A stretch of 64,000 bases of DNA from Asparagopsis taxiformis (lineage: Eukaryota > Rhodophyta > Florideophyceae > Bonnemaisoniales > Bonnemaisoniaceae). Location: the NCBI GenBank assembly GCA_030407315.1, contig JALQPE010000961.1:1-64000 (forward strand), read 5' to 3'. Below are positions 42,251-53,888 of this stretch, in pieces. Positions within the stretch are counted from its first letter, which is position 1; every line of letters starts with the position of its first letter. Below the pieces are notes generated by a model. That model worked only from the letters and a program-made list of their open reading frames with translations, was not told the origin of the DNA and did no database searches. A program made the translations under genes and the position numbers.

Positions 42251-43943
42251 TCACGTAGACTCCGCTGCGGCCATTACGCTGGCCATTTCGTTCGTTCGTC
42301 CACTGACGGGGATCACGTTGGTCATTACGGAAGTCGCCGCGGCGTCTATCGAATGGTCTCCCCCGTCACGATTGGGGTTTCGGAGTATCGTAGGCGGCGC
42401 GCCGTACCTCCGTGGGTTCACGTTCCCTCGTTCATCAGGTCGTTCCTGATTTCGTTTAGCCATTCGATGGCGGAAGTACTCGGTCTGCCGTGGGTTGCTC
42501 TTCACGAGGAAGAGATAGTACTTGTACGCGAAAAAGATCAGTTGGTCTGGTGTCAAACGCGGACACGTAAACGTCGAGTGGCCATCTTCGCGGCATGATC
42601 AACACGATAGCGTCCAGTAATCGTTCGGGATTGCGGAATGCGCTAATTGCGTCTGCTCGCTCGTGAGCTTCGGCACGTCCTCGCATGGACGGTTCAATCG
42701 AGCTTCGACCTCGCCCGGCTTTTCGCTTGCCGTTTTCTTTTCGTTGGGCGGCGGCCCATTCGTGAAAAGTATCGCCTCCAGATTCTCGGCAACGTGAACC
42801 GCTGCGAGCGACACGTCTTCATCATCCCTCGCGGGGATGTTCGGGTTACTATCATAGTAATTGGGCTCGTTAGCCCGTTCATTTCGTAAGTAAGCGGACT
42901 CGTCATAGTCCGCGAACTTCCTCGACTCGTGGTCGGAAATAGCCAACGTAGGCTTCATCGGAAACCGCACTTTCGGTTTCGTAGCTGATGCGACGGCTGC
43001 CGTACGCGCACAGAAGGAAGGTCGTTCCCTCGGCCGTTGCCAATCTTCTCACAACGGTGAGGTCGTTCCGCTCTCGTTCGGGGAGTGACCGGAGTCAACG
43101 ACGCGTGGTAAGGCGGACCAAGGGCGTTCCCTGGTAAGCGTACCGCGTCGCACGTTCGTTTTCGTGGAGTGGCGTGTCCGTCGTACCGAACACACCCAGC
43201 CACGGAATGTATACTTCGTGCGGCGTGGGAGCTCTCGTATCGAATTGTGCAGTTCGTTCTGCATTCGTCGACCGCACGTGGTCTGGCGTATCGTGAAAGC
43301 GTAATTGCCTTCGTGGAGTCTCGTCGGGGTTGGCGATGGCGCGTTGCACTGTCGCCTCCTTTCAACCGTAGTTGGGGTTGTTGGTCCGGGTGTTGAAAGG
43401 TATCCTCCCGGAACGGCCGGGGAGGATTGCGAGTTATAGGCGCGCGAGCCTTCTTCGTAATTCGGAACGCTTCCGCTCGGCGGAGCGGATCGTCCGGCGA
43501 GGACATCGTTGAATACTGCGACAAACGAGTCTATTCTTCCCTCCACGTTGGAGAGGCGATTTCGTAACTCTTGATTTTCCCGTTCGAGGGTAGTCGTGCG
43601 TTCATGTCACGTAGAAGCTTCGCGCTCCGAGACTCCGAGTCTGCCTTACGGCTTCGTCGACGGCCGCGTGGCTCGCCCTTTCGATGTGACCTCGAAGGTC
43701 TTCGTACACTACACGCAGTGCTGTGGGAGTCACGTTCCCTTCATTGAGCTGACCGCGCGTTGCGGGGTCCATACCCAAAGACTCGAACGGAGTTACCGTG
43801 CGTGGTAGTCGACCGATGGCCTCGATATCCGTTGGGATAGATCGATCGGTCGTGAAGATCGCTTCTGCTGACAAGTCCACGTCGGCTTCGGCGTCCGCTG
43901 ACGTTGGCAACAGTTGCCTGGGCGACGTGCTTGAATTCGACAT
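42251..43943 (-). pseudogene. broken gag-like gene of an LTR retroelement
   Basis: Begins MSNSSTSPRQLLPTS at 43943. After a frame change near 43602 a coiled coil reads ERTTTLERENQELRNRL. Further frame changes follow near 43050-42960. Then, near 42600, comes a zinc knuckle C-x2-C-x4-H-x4-C, in which the codon after the first Cys is TGA (42599-42601) where a tryptophan would fit (C-stop-S-C-R-E-D-G-H). The frame continues to DQLIFFAYKYYLFL and RMAKRNQERPDERG. This is the gag layout of retroelements. No pol is attached. The stretch is richer in CpG than its surroundings, consistent with a separate origin. Confidence 0.5.
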
Positions 43944-44755
43944 AGCGTAATTAATAGACTGTTCGTCTCTTAGCTCGTAGCTAATTGTAAAGTAAAGAAC
44001 ACTCAACCTCGATGGTTTCCGTCTTGCTCGTAGCCTACTATTGCTGAGCAACTTCTAGGTCGAGAGACCAGTGTGTAACGACGTAGTTCTAGAAGTTAGC
44101 TGGTACGAGCTACGGACACAGTGTCCTTCGAACGAACAACGAAACAGTGCCACCCGCTGGTGTTTGACTGTATTGGTAGCGAAGTAGAAAGGATAGGGTA
44201 GAGTAGGTAAGCAGGTAGACACGGGCGTCACAACGCAACGTTCCACGCGTGGTTCACGTTTGCTAAACGAGGTGGCACGTCACCGGAGGCGCTCTCAACC
44301 AAACCCGTAGGCACGACACCTGATCAGCCTCACGTGTGGCAACGGGCAGGGAGTACGCAGCTCGACGGATACGAAGCCTCGTTAGGCAGAAACGTAAAGC
44401 GAAAACGTAGAAGTCAGTCGTAGACTAGAGCACGTTGCCCGACCGATGCTTGTCCCCTTTCCCTCCCGTCACATTGCCAATACCTATTTAGCCACGATGG
44501 CATCGCATTACAGTGTAAACACTGCTCGTAACGTCCCCGATCCCCGAATGGGAAAGGACCTTGTGGGTCGCGCGTGTGGACCCGTTGATCCGTTGGCCGC
44601 GTGCCAGTTCGTTCGCTGCCCACTTGTGCCGGTTGCGCGCGCGCACGCGCCAGCAATGCTCGTGCATTGCTGTTATCGCTCAGGTCCGCCAAAATTCGAA
44701 TTCCGCGGAAATCGTAAATATTCGCCTTTTTCGAATTGGCCACGCATACTAAAAG
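43944..44755. other. CpG-rich leader or LTR-like sequence upstream of the gag relic
   Basis: GC-rich and without a gene. It probably holds the 5' leader and part of an LTR of the minus-strand retroelement, but I cannot fix TG...CA ends. Confidence 0.3.
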
Positions 44756-44968
44756 ATGAAAATACACTACGGAAAAAGGCTAATGATAGACATTGCAGGT
44801 GCACGTCAAGCCTACAACGAAAAAGAGATCAATAACATTGCCTTAATCAAATCCGAGTTTAACCCGGCCGATGGTCTGACTAAACTTGCATGCAATGAAG
44901 CTCTAAAGAATCTTTTTGAAACTCATAAGATCTCTCATCCCGTGGAACAGTATTTAATCGAGCATTAA
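44756..44968 (+). pseudogene. 3' remnant of a copia-type RNase H
   Basis: 70 codons ending in TAA. KRLMIDIAGARQAYNEKEI, then FNPADGLTK and NEALKNLFETH, match the very end of copia pol (RNase H C-terminus). A purine-rich tract (CAAGAGAGGGAAG, 44989-45001) and an LTR start follow at once, exactly where a copia 3' end should lie. The remaining ~1200 codons of pol are absent. Confidence 0.75.
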
Positions 44969-45001
44969 GTCCAACCGTCTTCGGACTTCAAGAGAGGGAA
45001 G

Positions 45002-45280
45002 TGTTCGTGGGCTACACTTCGTAGCCTACACTATTCAATCTAAATAAAATGGTAGGCTACAATGTGAATCAATATATAGGTAACACTAATCTTTTAGTCA
45101 CTCAGACGGAAACGTCAACACTACGCTACCTACAATTTTGAATTTACTAGCCATCTAGAATAGTATCTGTTATAGAAAGTAGAAGCTAGAAACTAGAATA
45201 AAAGGGTGACTTACTTCGGCTCCGAAGCAATCATCAGTATCAACATTCATCAACAACCATCAGGGGCGTGCGGTAACACA
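45002..45280 (+). repeat. 3' LTR of the copia remnant
   Basis: Begins TGTTCGTGGG right after the polypurine tract and most likely ends at GTAACA (45278) or two bases later, giving short TGTT...AACA ends. AATAAAA at about 45200 may be the poly(A) signal. No second LTR is in the window. Confidence 0.5.
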
Positions 45281-45914
45281 CCTGTAAGCCGTGCACGTCA
45301 CTTATTCTAGATCACAGACCTTGAAACACCTTTTATCGTAAAAAGATACGTACTATCAGTGAGAATACACTCAAGCTATAGTTTCAAATTTTAAAAAATC
45401 TAAGCTTTTCATCTCAATATTACGAGCAAAGTATGCAATTTTGAAAAACAGTCGTGACTGTCATTCAAGACACGGAAGTCATCAGTTCTTTCGAGCTAAT
45501 CTGTCGAACAACTAATTGAAATTTTAAATCTTGTTTCTCCCTATCTCCATAACGTACATCGACGGACTTCAATCATTGTTTGGATACTTTACTTCACCCA
45601 CAACATCTATATCCTTTCTACGCAATGTAAGACTCTATTTACAACAGTTTAGAGAGTACTTCCTACTTCCGTCATCGACATTACAATTTCTTTACAGACA
45701 TCAGGACGGAAGCAGAGTTGTTCTGCTCTGGAGCTCCGTTATACAGAGTATGATTTAAAAAAGCCCTACGAGTCTTTCTACTTGAAAAATGCAAAAACGC
45801 TTAGGGACCAGCCTCAAAAAGTCATCATTTCAACACTGGATTTCCATCAAGTCTTCGATTCAAACGATTTAACTTCGAGAATGATGACAAAAGAGATTCT
45901 TATTATCGTTGGAA
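45281..45914. other. gene-free AT-rich stretch
   Basis: No ORF with protein-like composition. An open stretch on the plus strand near 45782-46012 overlaps the 3' end of the minus-strand transposase and is a shadow. Confidence 0.35.
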
Positions 45915-46806
45915 CTAAAAATGAAAAAGCTCGCTACCTTCTAGAATTGAAATCTGACATAGATTTGAAACAGCATGGAAAACACTTGAATGCTTTGAAA
46001 GAGAATTCCTGAAAACATCTGAAGTAGGTTTGAAAGCTTTGATTCGACCATTTAAGGTTTCATGGAGGGCACGAAGTAGACTTGAGGTACGAGAATCTTT
46101 TCCTGGTGGGACGAGAACACAACGCTCATCGTTATAGCCTCTATCTGCTAGAACCACTTCTCCTGGAAGTTCTTTTTTCAGACCATCACGAAATATTTTA
46201 ACGTCTGAGTAGGATCCACAAGGATATGGACCGTTTACCCATACGATATGACCTTTAGAAATGCTGACTCCTATTTCATATCGCAGACCTGGTCCCCTGA
46301 GTTTGAGACTGTACCCTTCTGAATTGAACGGATAAGGTTCTTGAACACGACAGTCTGTTCCATCGACGGTCATAAGACAAGCAGTTTCATTAGGCCTGAC
46401 GCCCCAAAGCATTTCACCAACGTTTATCTGAAATCATTGGTTATCTTAGGATTCATATAATATATAATGAGGAAGATACGTACCACTTTCAAGTTCGAAA
46501 GAGCTTCAATCGTTATCCACGCCCATTTCCGAAAGGTTTTTCCGAAACACCAGCTTTAGAACAGCAAACACTTTCAGTTGCATATGTTTTCAGCATGAGA
46601 AGACCATACAAAAGATGAATAGGAAGTAATCCTTCTGGAGCTTTTGGAAGGAGCAATGTCCACACTTTCTCACATACATTTGAGCTTACGCCAAAGAAAG
46701 AGATGAACTGTCGGTTCTGAAGTAGTCGAGATCCCTGAGAACTACTCGTCATTTCAGAGGCCAGAGAATCAAAATTGACAGGCTGATTACCACATCGAAA
46801 TGGCAT
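45915..46806 (-). pseudogene. PIF/Harbinger-like DDE transposase with one intron and one frameshift
   Basis: Starts MPFRCGNQPVNFDS at 46806. Exon 1 runs to ...KAGVSEK; a five-A run then lacks one base, after which FRKWAWITIEALSNLKV resumes in the next frame. A 56-nt intron (46483 to 46428, GTACGT...TTTCAG, phase 0) joins INVGEMLWGVRPNETACLM. Exon 2 has the DDE endonuclease motifs MTVDGTDCRVQEP, GSYSDVKIFRDGL with LADRGY, and RALHETLNGRIKAF. These supply the D, D and E. Length is close to family norm once the frameshift is bridged. It would be inactive unless the missing A is a sequencing error. Confidence 0.75.
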
Positions 46807-46959
46807 GGTGTGATTGAAGCGAGTGGAATCTAGACCTTGAACCTTTCGGAAGAAGCTTGGAGTAGACAAGAATAATTTTGCTACTTGAACACTGCACGAT
46901 ATATATAAAGTACTTATCCAAGAAACAGAACTGCTCACCGCAGAGCCTTTCAATTGGGT

Positions 46960-48800
46960 TTGAGGAAAGTAATGATTACACTCAGAATTTTCTGATTTTT
47001 TTCTCTGTAAACGTTTTACCTAATTTCTCTTCCTGCAACGTTTCCATAGCCAGATTTCTTTGCAAAATTTCATTTCTTTCTATATTCTGAATCACTATGA
47101 ACGTACCAAATCGATACAAAGATCCGTCTTCCATGATAATGAAATTGAACACCGATTGCGTTACACTTCTATAGTTTCGGAAGAACATCTCGATATTTCG
47201 CCTTTCCATATGAGTTCATTAGTAACGAAAATGGTTATCGATAACTTCCTACTCCGATATATTGATAATAAAGATAGAAAACGGGGCACAGTACAAGGTT
47301 CAAAAAAGGTTTCAAACAGATTATCACTATGTCTGAGGATCACAACGGTGATGTTCAAATCCATATGCAAACGGTATTACGGAATACAAACATGCATCGA
47401 AAGTTTTGGCAAAAGTTATGGCAGAAGTTATAGCAAAAGTTTCGAAACTTTTGCGTGATGGTCAATCCAGATGTAAGGGATCAGTCCTCTAGACTTCATG
47501 GTAAACACTAGATTCCTGTTCTTACAGCACCATACCCGACCAACCAACGAGATAATAACATTCCACAGAGACCAAAGCTCCCAACTACAAGGGAAGCTTA
47601 CAGTAACCACTCCTACGAGGCTACTTACAGCTTTTCGTACACCTTACACCACTTAGGAGACACTTGAGCAGGCTACTTACATGTTATGATATGAATGAGG
47701 CCCGTATGACAGGTAACTTACAACTGTAACTGACGGAAACCTCGTTTTTCAATGAATTTTCAACTGTAAGCTTATATGTAGGAAATGTAATCTTACGCCG
47801 TAAGCCATCCTGCGGGGTCCGGTCGCGCCCCGCTCCAGGTTTTCACGTGTCATGGGTTCCTGCCAACCTCTTACATGTGTGACATTGCTGGACTCTTACA
47901 CGCGGCCCTCCGTGTCACACTCTCCTCATGACCGTTTCCAGATCCGTCACCACCAACAATATCTCCTATTCTCCTCTCCTATTGGTTGATCTCCCCATAC
48001 CTGCTCCTCGTAGCTCCTCGTAGTCATCCTTCATTTTACCCCTCCTAGAGCTACTTCCTAGTCTATATAAACTACCCTCCGCTCCCCACCTCAGGGATTC
48101 GGAGGCACCTTCGACCGGAACACCTTCTCCATAGTTGTGCCTTAACCCCCACACCAGACCCCCGAAAATTTTCCGTTCCTTCGATGTCACAGCAAATTTA
48201 TCTCAGCATCATAGACAACCCATTGCATACTATTTGAATCTGAGTTTTCATGTCTTTATCCCTTATGCTAGCTGAACTTTCGCCATCCAAAGATCGAAAC
48301 TTTTGCCAAAACTTCAAAACTTTTGGATATTTAGAGCCCGAAAGTTTCCCACTACATAGCTCTTTTCTGTTTATCTTTGGTTAGGAGCCTTGTCTTGATC
48401 TATTCTACGAACTATGAAAGGCCATCATGATATCGTCGTTTATAACTTGAACTTTTGGCACCTGAAAGATTCTTCAAAACAGTTTCGAAACTTTCGGCGA
48501 AAGTTTTGGCAAAAGTTATGGGCTTAACCGCCAAAACTTTCGCCTAAACTTTCAAACTTTCGCCGAAAGTTTTGGAAGCTGCTTTAGAAAATTCCCAGCC
48601 CAGCTTGATACATTATCAATCCAATTTTTTAAAAGTCCAGTTACTTTTGAAATTGTAATTGTAATTGCAATAGCTTATTTCGGGTATAATTTAATTACAA
48701 ATTAATTTAGTCAACTAAATTATGAACCTAGATGGGATGATTTGTTGGCACACACTTATATGGTGAAGTACCTCTGGACTGCTCCTAGAGTGGATCCAGT
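46960..48800. other. gene-free region with palindromic AAACTTTCGCCGAAAGTTT repeats
   Basis: Motifs such as AAAGTTTTGGCAAAAGTTA and GAAACTTTTG cluster at 47400-47455, 48290-48340 and 48470-48585. A TATATAA box (48064-48070) follows a TTACACGCGGCCC stretch and may be part of a solo LTR or promoter; I cannot define ends. ORFs here are not convincing. Confidence 0.4.
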
Positions 48801-48806
48801 TCAAGA

Positions 48807-49099
48807 ATGGGTGGCCCTCCTCACCTACCCAAGTTGACGAGGAAGTCTCCTGCCGTTGTCCTCCTCCGGTCTATGCTGGAGCGTGGGGCTATCGGTGAGG
48901 AGGACGAGCCTGATGAAGTACACAGCCGGGAGGAACTGCTTCGACAGTGCCCACTCTCCAGCTTCCGGACATGCTTCAATAACCACAAGCGGTCCTTTTT
49001 CAAAGGTAAGTGCATTATTTTTCCTTTTACTTTATCCTTTACTAACTTCTCTACCTTTATACTGGAATAATCTACCGTAGGATCACCTGGGGTTTGAAA
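48807..49099 (+). CDS. small spliced ORF of unknown function
   Basis: ATG at 48807 opens MGGPPHLPKLTRKSPAVV; exon 1 ends at 49005 (CAAAG|GTAAGT). A 75-nt intron ends in CTACCGTAG at 49080, and exon 2 adds G-S-P-G-V and stops at 49099. About 71 aa, containing SREELLRQCPLSSFRT. No family known. An antisense ORF covers the same bases; the splice signals favour the plus strand. Confidence 0.35.
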
Positions 49100-49322
49100 C
49101 GTAAAATAACTGGTGGCTGTGGTTCCCCCAAGAAGCTGAAGGATGTTCCCGCTGGTTCCACCAGCTGTGGAATCGAAGTCGATCGTATTTTGGAATTCAA
49201 TGATGATTCCACGGTTGATGGAACCATCATCGCTGGTATAACGCCCACAATTGTGGGGAAAGATCAGAATCAATTTAGCTAGTTTTTTGCCCTTGCATGT
49301 CGTTTTCTGTTGGACTCTGCCA

Positions 49323-49745
49323 AAGAAAAGCACTGATATGGTTACAGTGGCTATTGTACTCCCACAAGGTGTCATGGATTCCATGTTTGAAGTGGATGTT
49401 TTAGACGGTGGAATGGTTTTGGAACTGAAGGTGGAATGGCCAAGTGCAATTTCAGTGCACGAGGAATTGCATACAAAATGGCTTACGCAAGGAAATTCTA
49501 TGAACTACGTGGATATTAGAGGGAATGCGTTTGAAAAAGCGTTGAAGCTGAAGCGATCTAACGCTCATGAGAAACTATTCTCACGCGCGCGATTCCCACT
49601 GCCGTTTACTATGCGCCCAGAAATCTTTGAACGGCACAATATGATAATCCCTCCATCCTCCGTAGCCATCGTTTATGTTGACCCTATTTCATCCAAGTCT
49701 GACTACGAGATATCACGGAACAGTAATACGCTTGAAATGCTTTAG
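49323..49745 (+). CDS. hypothetical ORF fragment
   Basis: Protein-like frame reading VEVDVLDGG-type and then VEWPSAISVHEELHTKWL, RNAFEKALKLKR and PSSVAIVYVDP, ending at TAG 49745. It lies directly upstream of the FGGY-kinase relic but does not resemble that family. No function can be assigned. Confidence 0.3.
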   Translation, partial: KKSTDMVTVAIVLPQGVMDSMFEVDVLDGGMVLELKVEWPSAISVHEELHTKWLTQGNSMNYVDIRGNAFEKALKLKRSNAHEKLFSRARFPLPFTMRPEIFERHNMIIPPSSVAIVYVDPISSKSDYEISRNSNTLEML

Positions 49746-49754
49746 AGGGTATAG

Positions 49755-50218
49755 TAAACGTAAACCAGTTCTATACACTGGCATCGCATCTTCTTCGAGC
49801 TACAGATGATATTCACCTTGTTAATGCATGGAGGGGCCTCTGCAAAAATAGAATGCTTCCTACTGAATTAGCTGATTGTCTTGATATTCCAATCATTCTT
49901 TCATCTGAGCCATATACCGTTCTGGTAGCAGCAGTTCTTGGACAGGAAGCTCATTCTTTTTAGGCGGAAGAAGGGTATTCGACACAGCGTCTGAAATAGG
50001 TTGCGTCAGATATGACGCAAGTTGGAAAAACGATAGTACCAAATGCGGTGATATCAGAATATCACAGACGAAAATATACTGTGTACAAAGAAATGTTTGC
50101 AGACTACGTCAAGTACAAACGAATCATGATCACCGAAACCAATTCATGGGCTGCTATATTAGAGCTAATGTCTGCGCGATTTTCGAGAATTGTGAATGAT
50201 CCATTAAATCAGAGGTAG
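49755..50218 (+). pseudogene. relic of an FGGY-family carbohydrate kinase
   Basis: The frame reads LVNAWRGLCKNRMLPTELAD (a changed GGLSKN motif), DIPIILSSEPYTVLVAAVLG and QEAHSF, then stops at TAG; a second stop follows. It resumes with MTQVGKTIVPNAVISEYHRR and KYTVYKEMF, the typical C-terminus of FGGY kinases. Only the last third of the C-terminal ATPase lobe remains. This is the only trace of an ordinary metabolic gene in the window, captured or stranded among transposons. Confidence 0.6.
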
Positions 50219-51008
50219 GTGCGGTGTGGCGTTCTACTTCTACTCCAGCATACACACGAAGAAGCAGGAGCGGTGTAATGAACCGAGTGAAGAAGATATG
50301 GTATGAGGATTGAAGGATAAGCACGGATGCAACCGCAATCTGGATGTGCAAAACAGATGGAGCGCTTAGTGCCATTTTAGGAAAGAGGCGGGTAATAAGA
50401 GCTTCATTAGCAGTCAAGAGACCTTGTATTTGGATAGTAACAGCTTTCCAAGCGTCATATCTCAAGATAACGCTGAACCACATGAACGGTGGAACAAGTC
50501 TAAGACATTTTGCATCTGCGGCTGCGACAAGGGCCGGGAACCATGGACAAGAGCACCACAAGGCGCGAGAGGAAGTTCACGCCAATAAGCCAGTGCTTAG
50601 AAAATATAGGATGGCATAGAGCGGGCCCATTTGCGAAAAGATAATGAAAGTGGTAGAAATTGAAGTATGATCTGTAGAGCAGGTGCACACTCGTTGTATG
50701 CCGTAGCTAGCGTAGCCAAAAATTCTCGCACATACAGCGTAAGCTGTACAAGCTACTGTGGGCCTACAAGCCGCAAATTGGCGGACAGTCTGAGGCAGTT
50801 ACCACCACTCGTTCGATTACCTGATAGATATATAAAGTAGGAAGTAGAGTCGCGTCTCGGAAGAGGGGTATCAGTGATAAAAGCACTGTTCATGAAACCA
50901 TCTTGAAGAGAGCGTTGCCCCTGGAGTTGTCTACAGAAATTTCTGTATCTTCGATCGAGGATACCTCTGAGGACTACATTCACTCAAGTTGGACGAGTGC
51001 GGTACACC
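50219..51008. promoter_or_regulatory. probable 5' LTR/leader of the gypsy element
   Basis: No gene. TATATAAA at 50829-50836 lies 173 bp before the gag start and is a likely LTR promoter; the LTR may begin near TGTATGCCGTAGC (50694). No 3' LTR is present to compare, so its ends are not fixed. Confidence 0.4.
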
Positions 51009-53888
51009 ATGCCGCCAAAAAAGCAGAAGGAACCTGCTATTTTTCAACCAATATCCTATCCAATTCTAGAAACCGTCATTCCGGCTGACACGGTGTCATT
51101 CCTTAAGGACCGCGAAAGGTATGAACTCGAGATAAGCGAAAAATCGAAGGATGGCGCGCCACTTGTTGCTGCTACCTACCGAATTTCTGTCGACCCTGGA
51201 CTTCTAAAGTCAATGTTTCCATGTGGCATCTTCGACGATGCAAACGTTGCAAGTGCGGCAGAACTCACAGACGCTCACATCAAAAATGCGATAGAGAATA
51301 TCGCAAACGCAGGAACTGATGCAGAGCCCGACGCTGCAGTTATCGAAACTGCACTTTCGAAATTGCGTATGAACATGGCAATCGAATTCGACAAACTGAT
51401 GAGTGAGGCAGGGTATGAGTCATTTAGGGATTCAAATACGAAAATGGCTACACGTCTAATCGCATCCAGACTGCATCCACCTGCACTGCGAGCCCAAGTG
51501 CTCAGCGACTTCGATTACAAACCATCAATACAGTCGAATTGGAAGGCATTCCTAAACAACGCCGCTAAGCAAGCGGAACACATAGAAAAGGGCGCGGCGA
51601 GTATGCGGAAAATCGGAAAGACTTTCTCAGGAAATCAGAATAGGAAGCACAGTTCCAACACCTCCGCCGCAACAAGCATTGCGGCTACAGAACAGAAAAG
51701 AAGCAACTCGCCACCAGCTTGCATAAACCCATCATGTACCGAAAGACACTACTTGCGTTACTGTAACAACACGAGTCCGGAAGAAAAAAATCGCCTCTAC
51801 GCTAAAATGAAAGCGAGGAAGCTTGAATCAAAGGGCAAAGCCGCTGCTGTTACAAACAGAGATCGAACTGAGCTCGAAAGTACACGTTTCAGTGCCATAT
51901 TTGCAGGTACACAAACTGCCACGGTGGTCACTGACATCGGATCGGATATAAATCTTATGTCACCAGGACTGTGTGCACGACTTATCTCAAATGGATCGAA
52001 CGTGCGCATGACAAAAATAGACCGGCCTCATAAGTTCGACCTTGCAGTAGAGGAGGACACCAATGGCAAGCGCATATACGTCGAGTGTGACCGGAAAATG
52101 ACTGTGACATGCGAATTACAGATTCGCCACGGTACTTCCCTTACGCTGCGCAACACCACATTCTACGTATCGACCAGGCCTATTCCAAATGAATTAATTG
52201 GAAGGCCTCTCCTGCACGCCCTTGGAATGGATGCAAAGAAAACTTTGGCCGCTGCATGCCGTAGGCACGGGACGGATATAGATGTCAACAAAATTTGTGA
52301 CACGGAGGAGTACCCAACAGGATCAGTGGCACACATCATGGCCAATAGTGACACGTTCCACGGAGCCCTGCAAAGCGAATCCGGGGATGAAGATGAGTTA
52401 CCCCTGTTAGAATTCGGCGATTACACAGAAGAAGAAATACAGATGGCATTTGAAAAACTGGTGCAGAGCGCAATTAACGAAGGGATGACAGAAAAAGGCG
52501 CCCATACCCTTCGGAAACTCATGAAAGAGTACAGAGACATATTCCGCTGCAGAATCGGACATGACCCACCGGCGAAAGTCGGCAGTATGAAGGTCAAAAT
52601 AAAGGATGGCACGGTACCAATCCGAACAAAAGCGCGGAACTATTCCCCAGAACAGCGCACCTTCATCAAATCGTTCACAACCAGCGCCGAAAAATACGCG
52701 TTCATCAGGAAAAATAACTGCGCTGCGTGGGCTGCTGCCCCATTATTGGTTAAGAAAAAGCAACCGGGGCAGTTCCGAATGACATTCGACCTAAGACCAG
52801 TCAACGCGTTCACAGAGCCCATGGCTTGGCCAATGCCCCAGATCCATAGCGAACTATCTGACATGAGCGGGAGCAAATGTTATGCCTCCATCGACTTCCC
52901 GAGCGCGTACTGGCAGCTTCCGGCGGATGAATCTGCGCAGGACGCACACAGTTTTATGACGCCCGAAGCAACCTGGTCTCCGACTAGAACGTTGCAAGGT
53001 GCCCGCAACTCCGGCCCAGATTTTCAATGCCGCGTCGAACCCTTATTTTCAAAAATTAAGGACAATATGAAGGCCTGGCTGGACGATTTTGCTCTACATC
53101 ACAAAGATGAAGAGGGTCTTTTGAAAATTTTAGAAACCTTTTTTTCAGTCTGCCAACAATACGGGCTGGAAATTTCCGCTCTTAAGTCCAATCTTTTTAC
53201 GAAAAGTTTGAAATGGTGTGGACGAATCATAACACCAGAGGGTACAGAATTCGATCCCAGACGGTTAAGTGGGCTCAAGGAAATAGAACAACCTATCACA
53301 GCAGGCGAACTGTCACAATACGTGCATTGCCTTCAATGGATGTCCCCGGCTATCCCGGACTTTGCAAATCGTGTCCAGCCACTCCGGGATGTCCTCGAAA
53401 AGGCGTATGCGATAGCAGGAAAACGGAGCACGAAGTCGATCAAGACTATTCCGCTGCACAAGCTATCTTGGGGGACTGTCCACACGCAAACATTTTCCCT
53501 ATTTCAAGAAAGCTTGCGCAACGCAGTTAGACTCTCTCATCCAGACAACTCACAGGAACGTTGCATTTTCTCGGATGCCTCGGAAAGTCACTGGGCTGCT
53601 GTGTTAACACAGTGCCCAGCCAAAGAACTCCAGAAGCCTTTCGAGCATCAGAAGCACTATCCGCTTGCGTTTTTAAGCTCTGCGTTTAAGAACTCAGAAG
53701 TAAGATGGTCAACATTCGAGAAAGAAGCCTTCGCGATAGTACAGATGTTTCGGAAAATGGACTATCTTCTACTAACGGAGAAACCTATACACGTCTTTAC
53801 GGATCACCGAAACCTCCTTTTCGTTTTTAATCCCTTGTCTTTGGAGCCATCTCTGGGAAGGCATATCGTATCCAAAGTACAAAGGTAG
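51009..53888 (+). pseudogene. gypsy-type gag-protease-reverse transcriptase-RNase H
   Basis: Starts MPPKKQKEPAIF at 51009 and stays open for 959 codons. A gag domain is followed by a zinc knuckle-like C-x4-C-x3-H-x4-C (CINPSCTERHYLRYC, residues ~237-251). An aspartic protease with DIGSDINLM (D-I-G in place of D-S/T-G) lies near 310. Reverse transcriptase: QFRMTFDLRPVNAF, YASIDFPSAYWQLP, and active site WLDDFALH (L-D-D where Y-x-D-D is usual). RNase H: CIFSDASESHWAA, FEKEAFAIV and FTDHRNLLFVF. TAG at 53886-53888 stops the frame exactly where relatives have tryptophan (KVQR-W-AL); the frame continues into the integrase. One base change thus disables pol. Confidence 0.88.

Noticed and set aside
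42135..42598. Plus-strand ORFs over the gag relic
   Set aside because: The minus strand has a zinc knuckle and coiled coil; the plus frames are shadows.
48821..49384. 187-aa minus-strand ORF
   Set aside because: It reads backwards through a plus-strand exon with good splice signals and has no recognisable domain. I leave the strand open but prefer plus.
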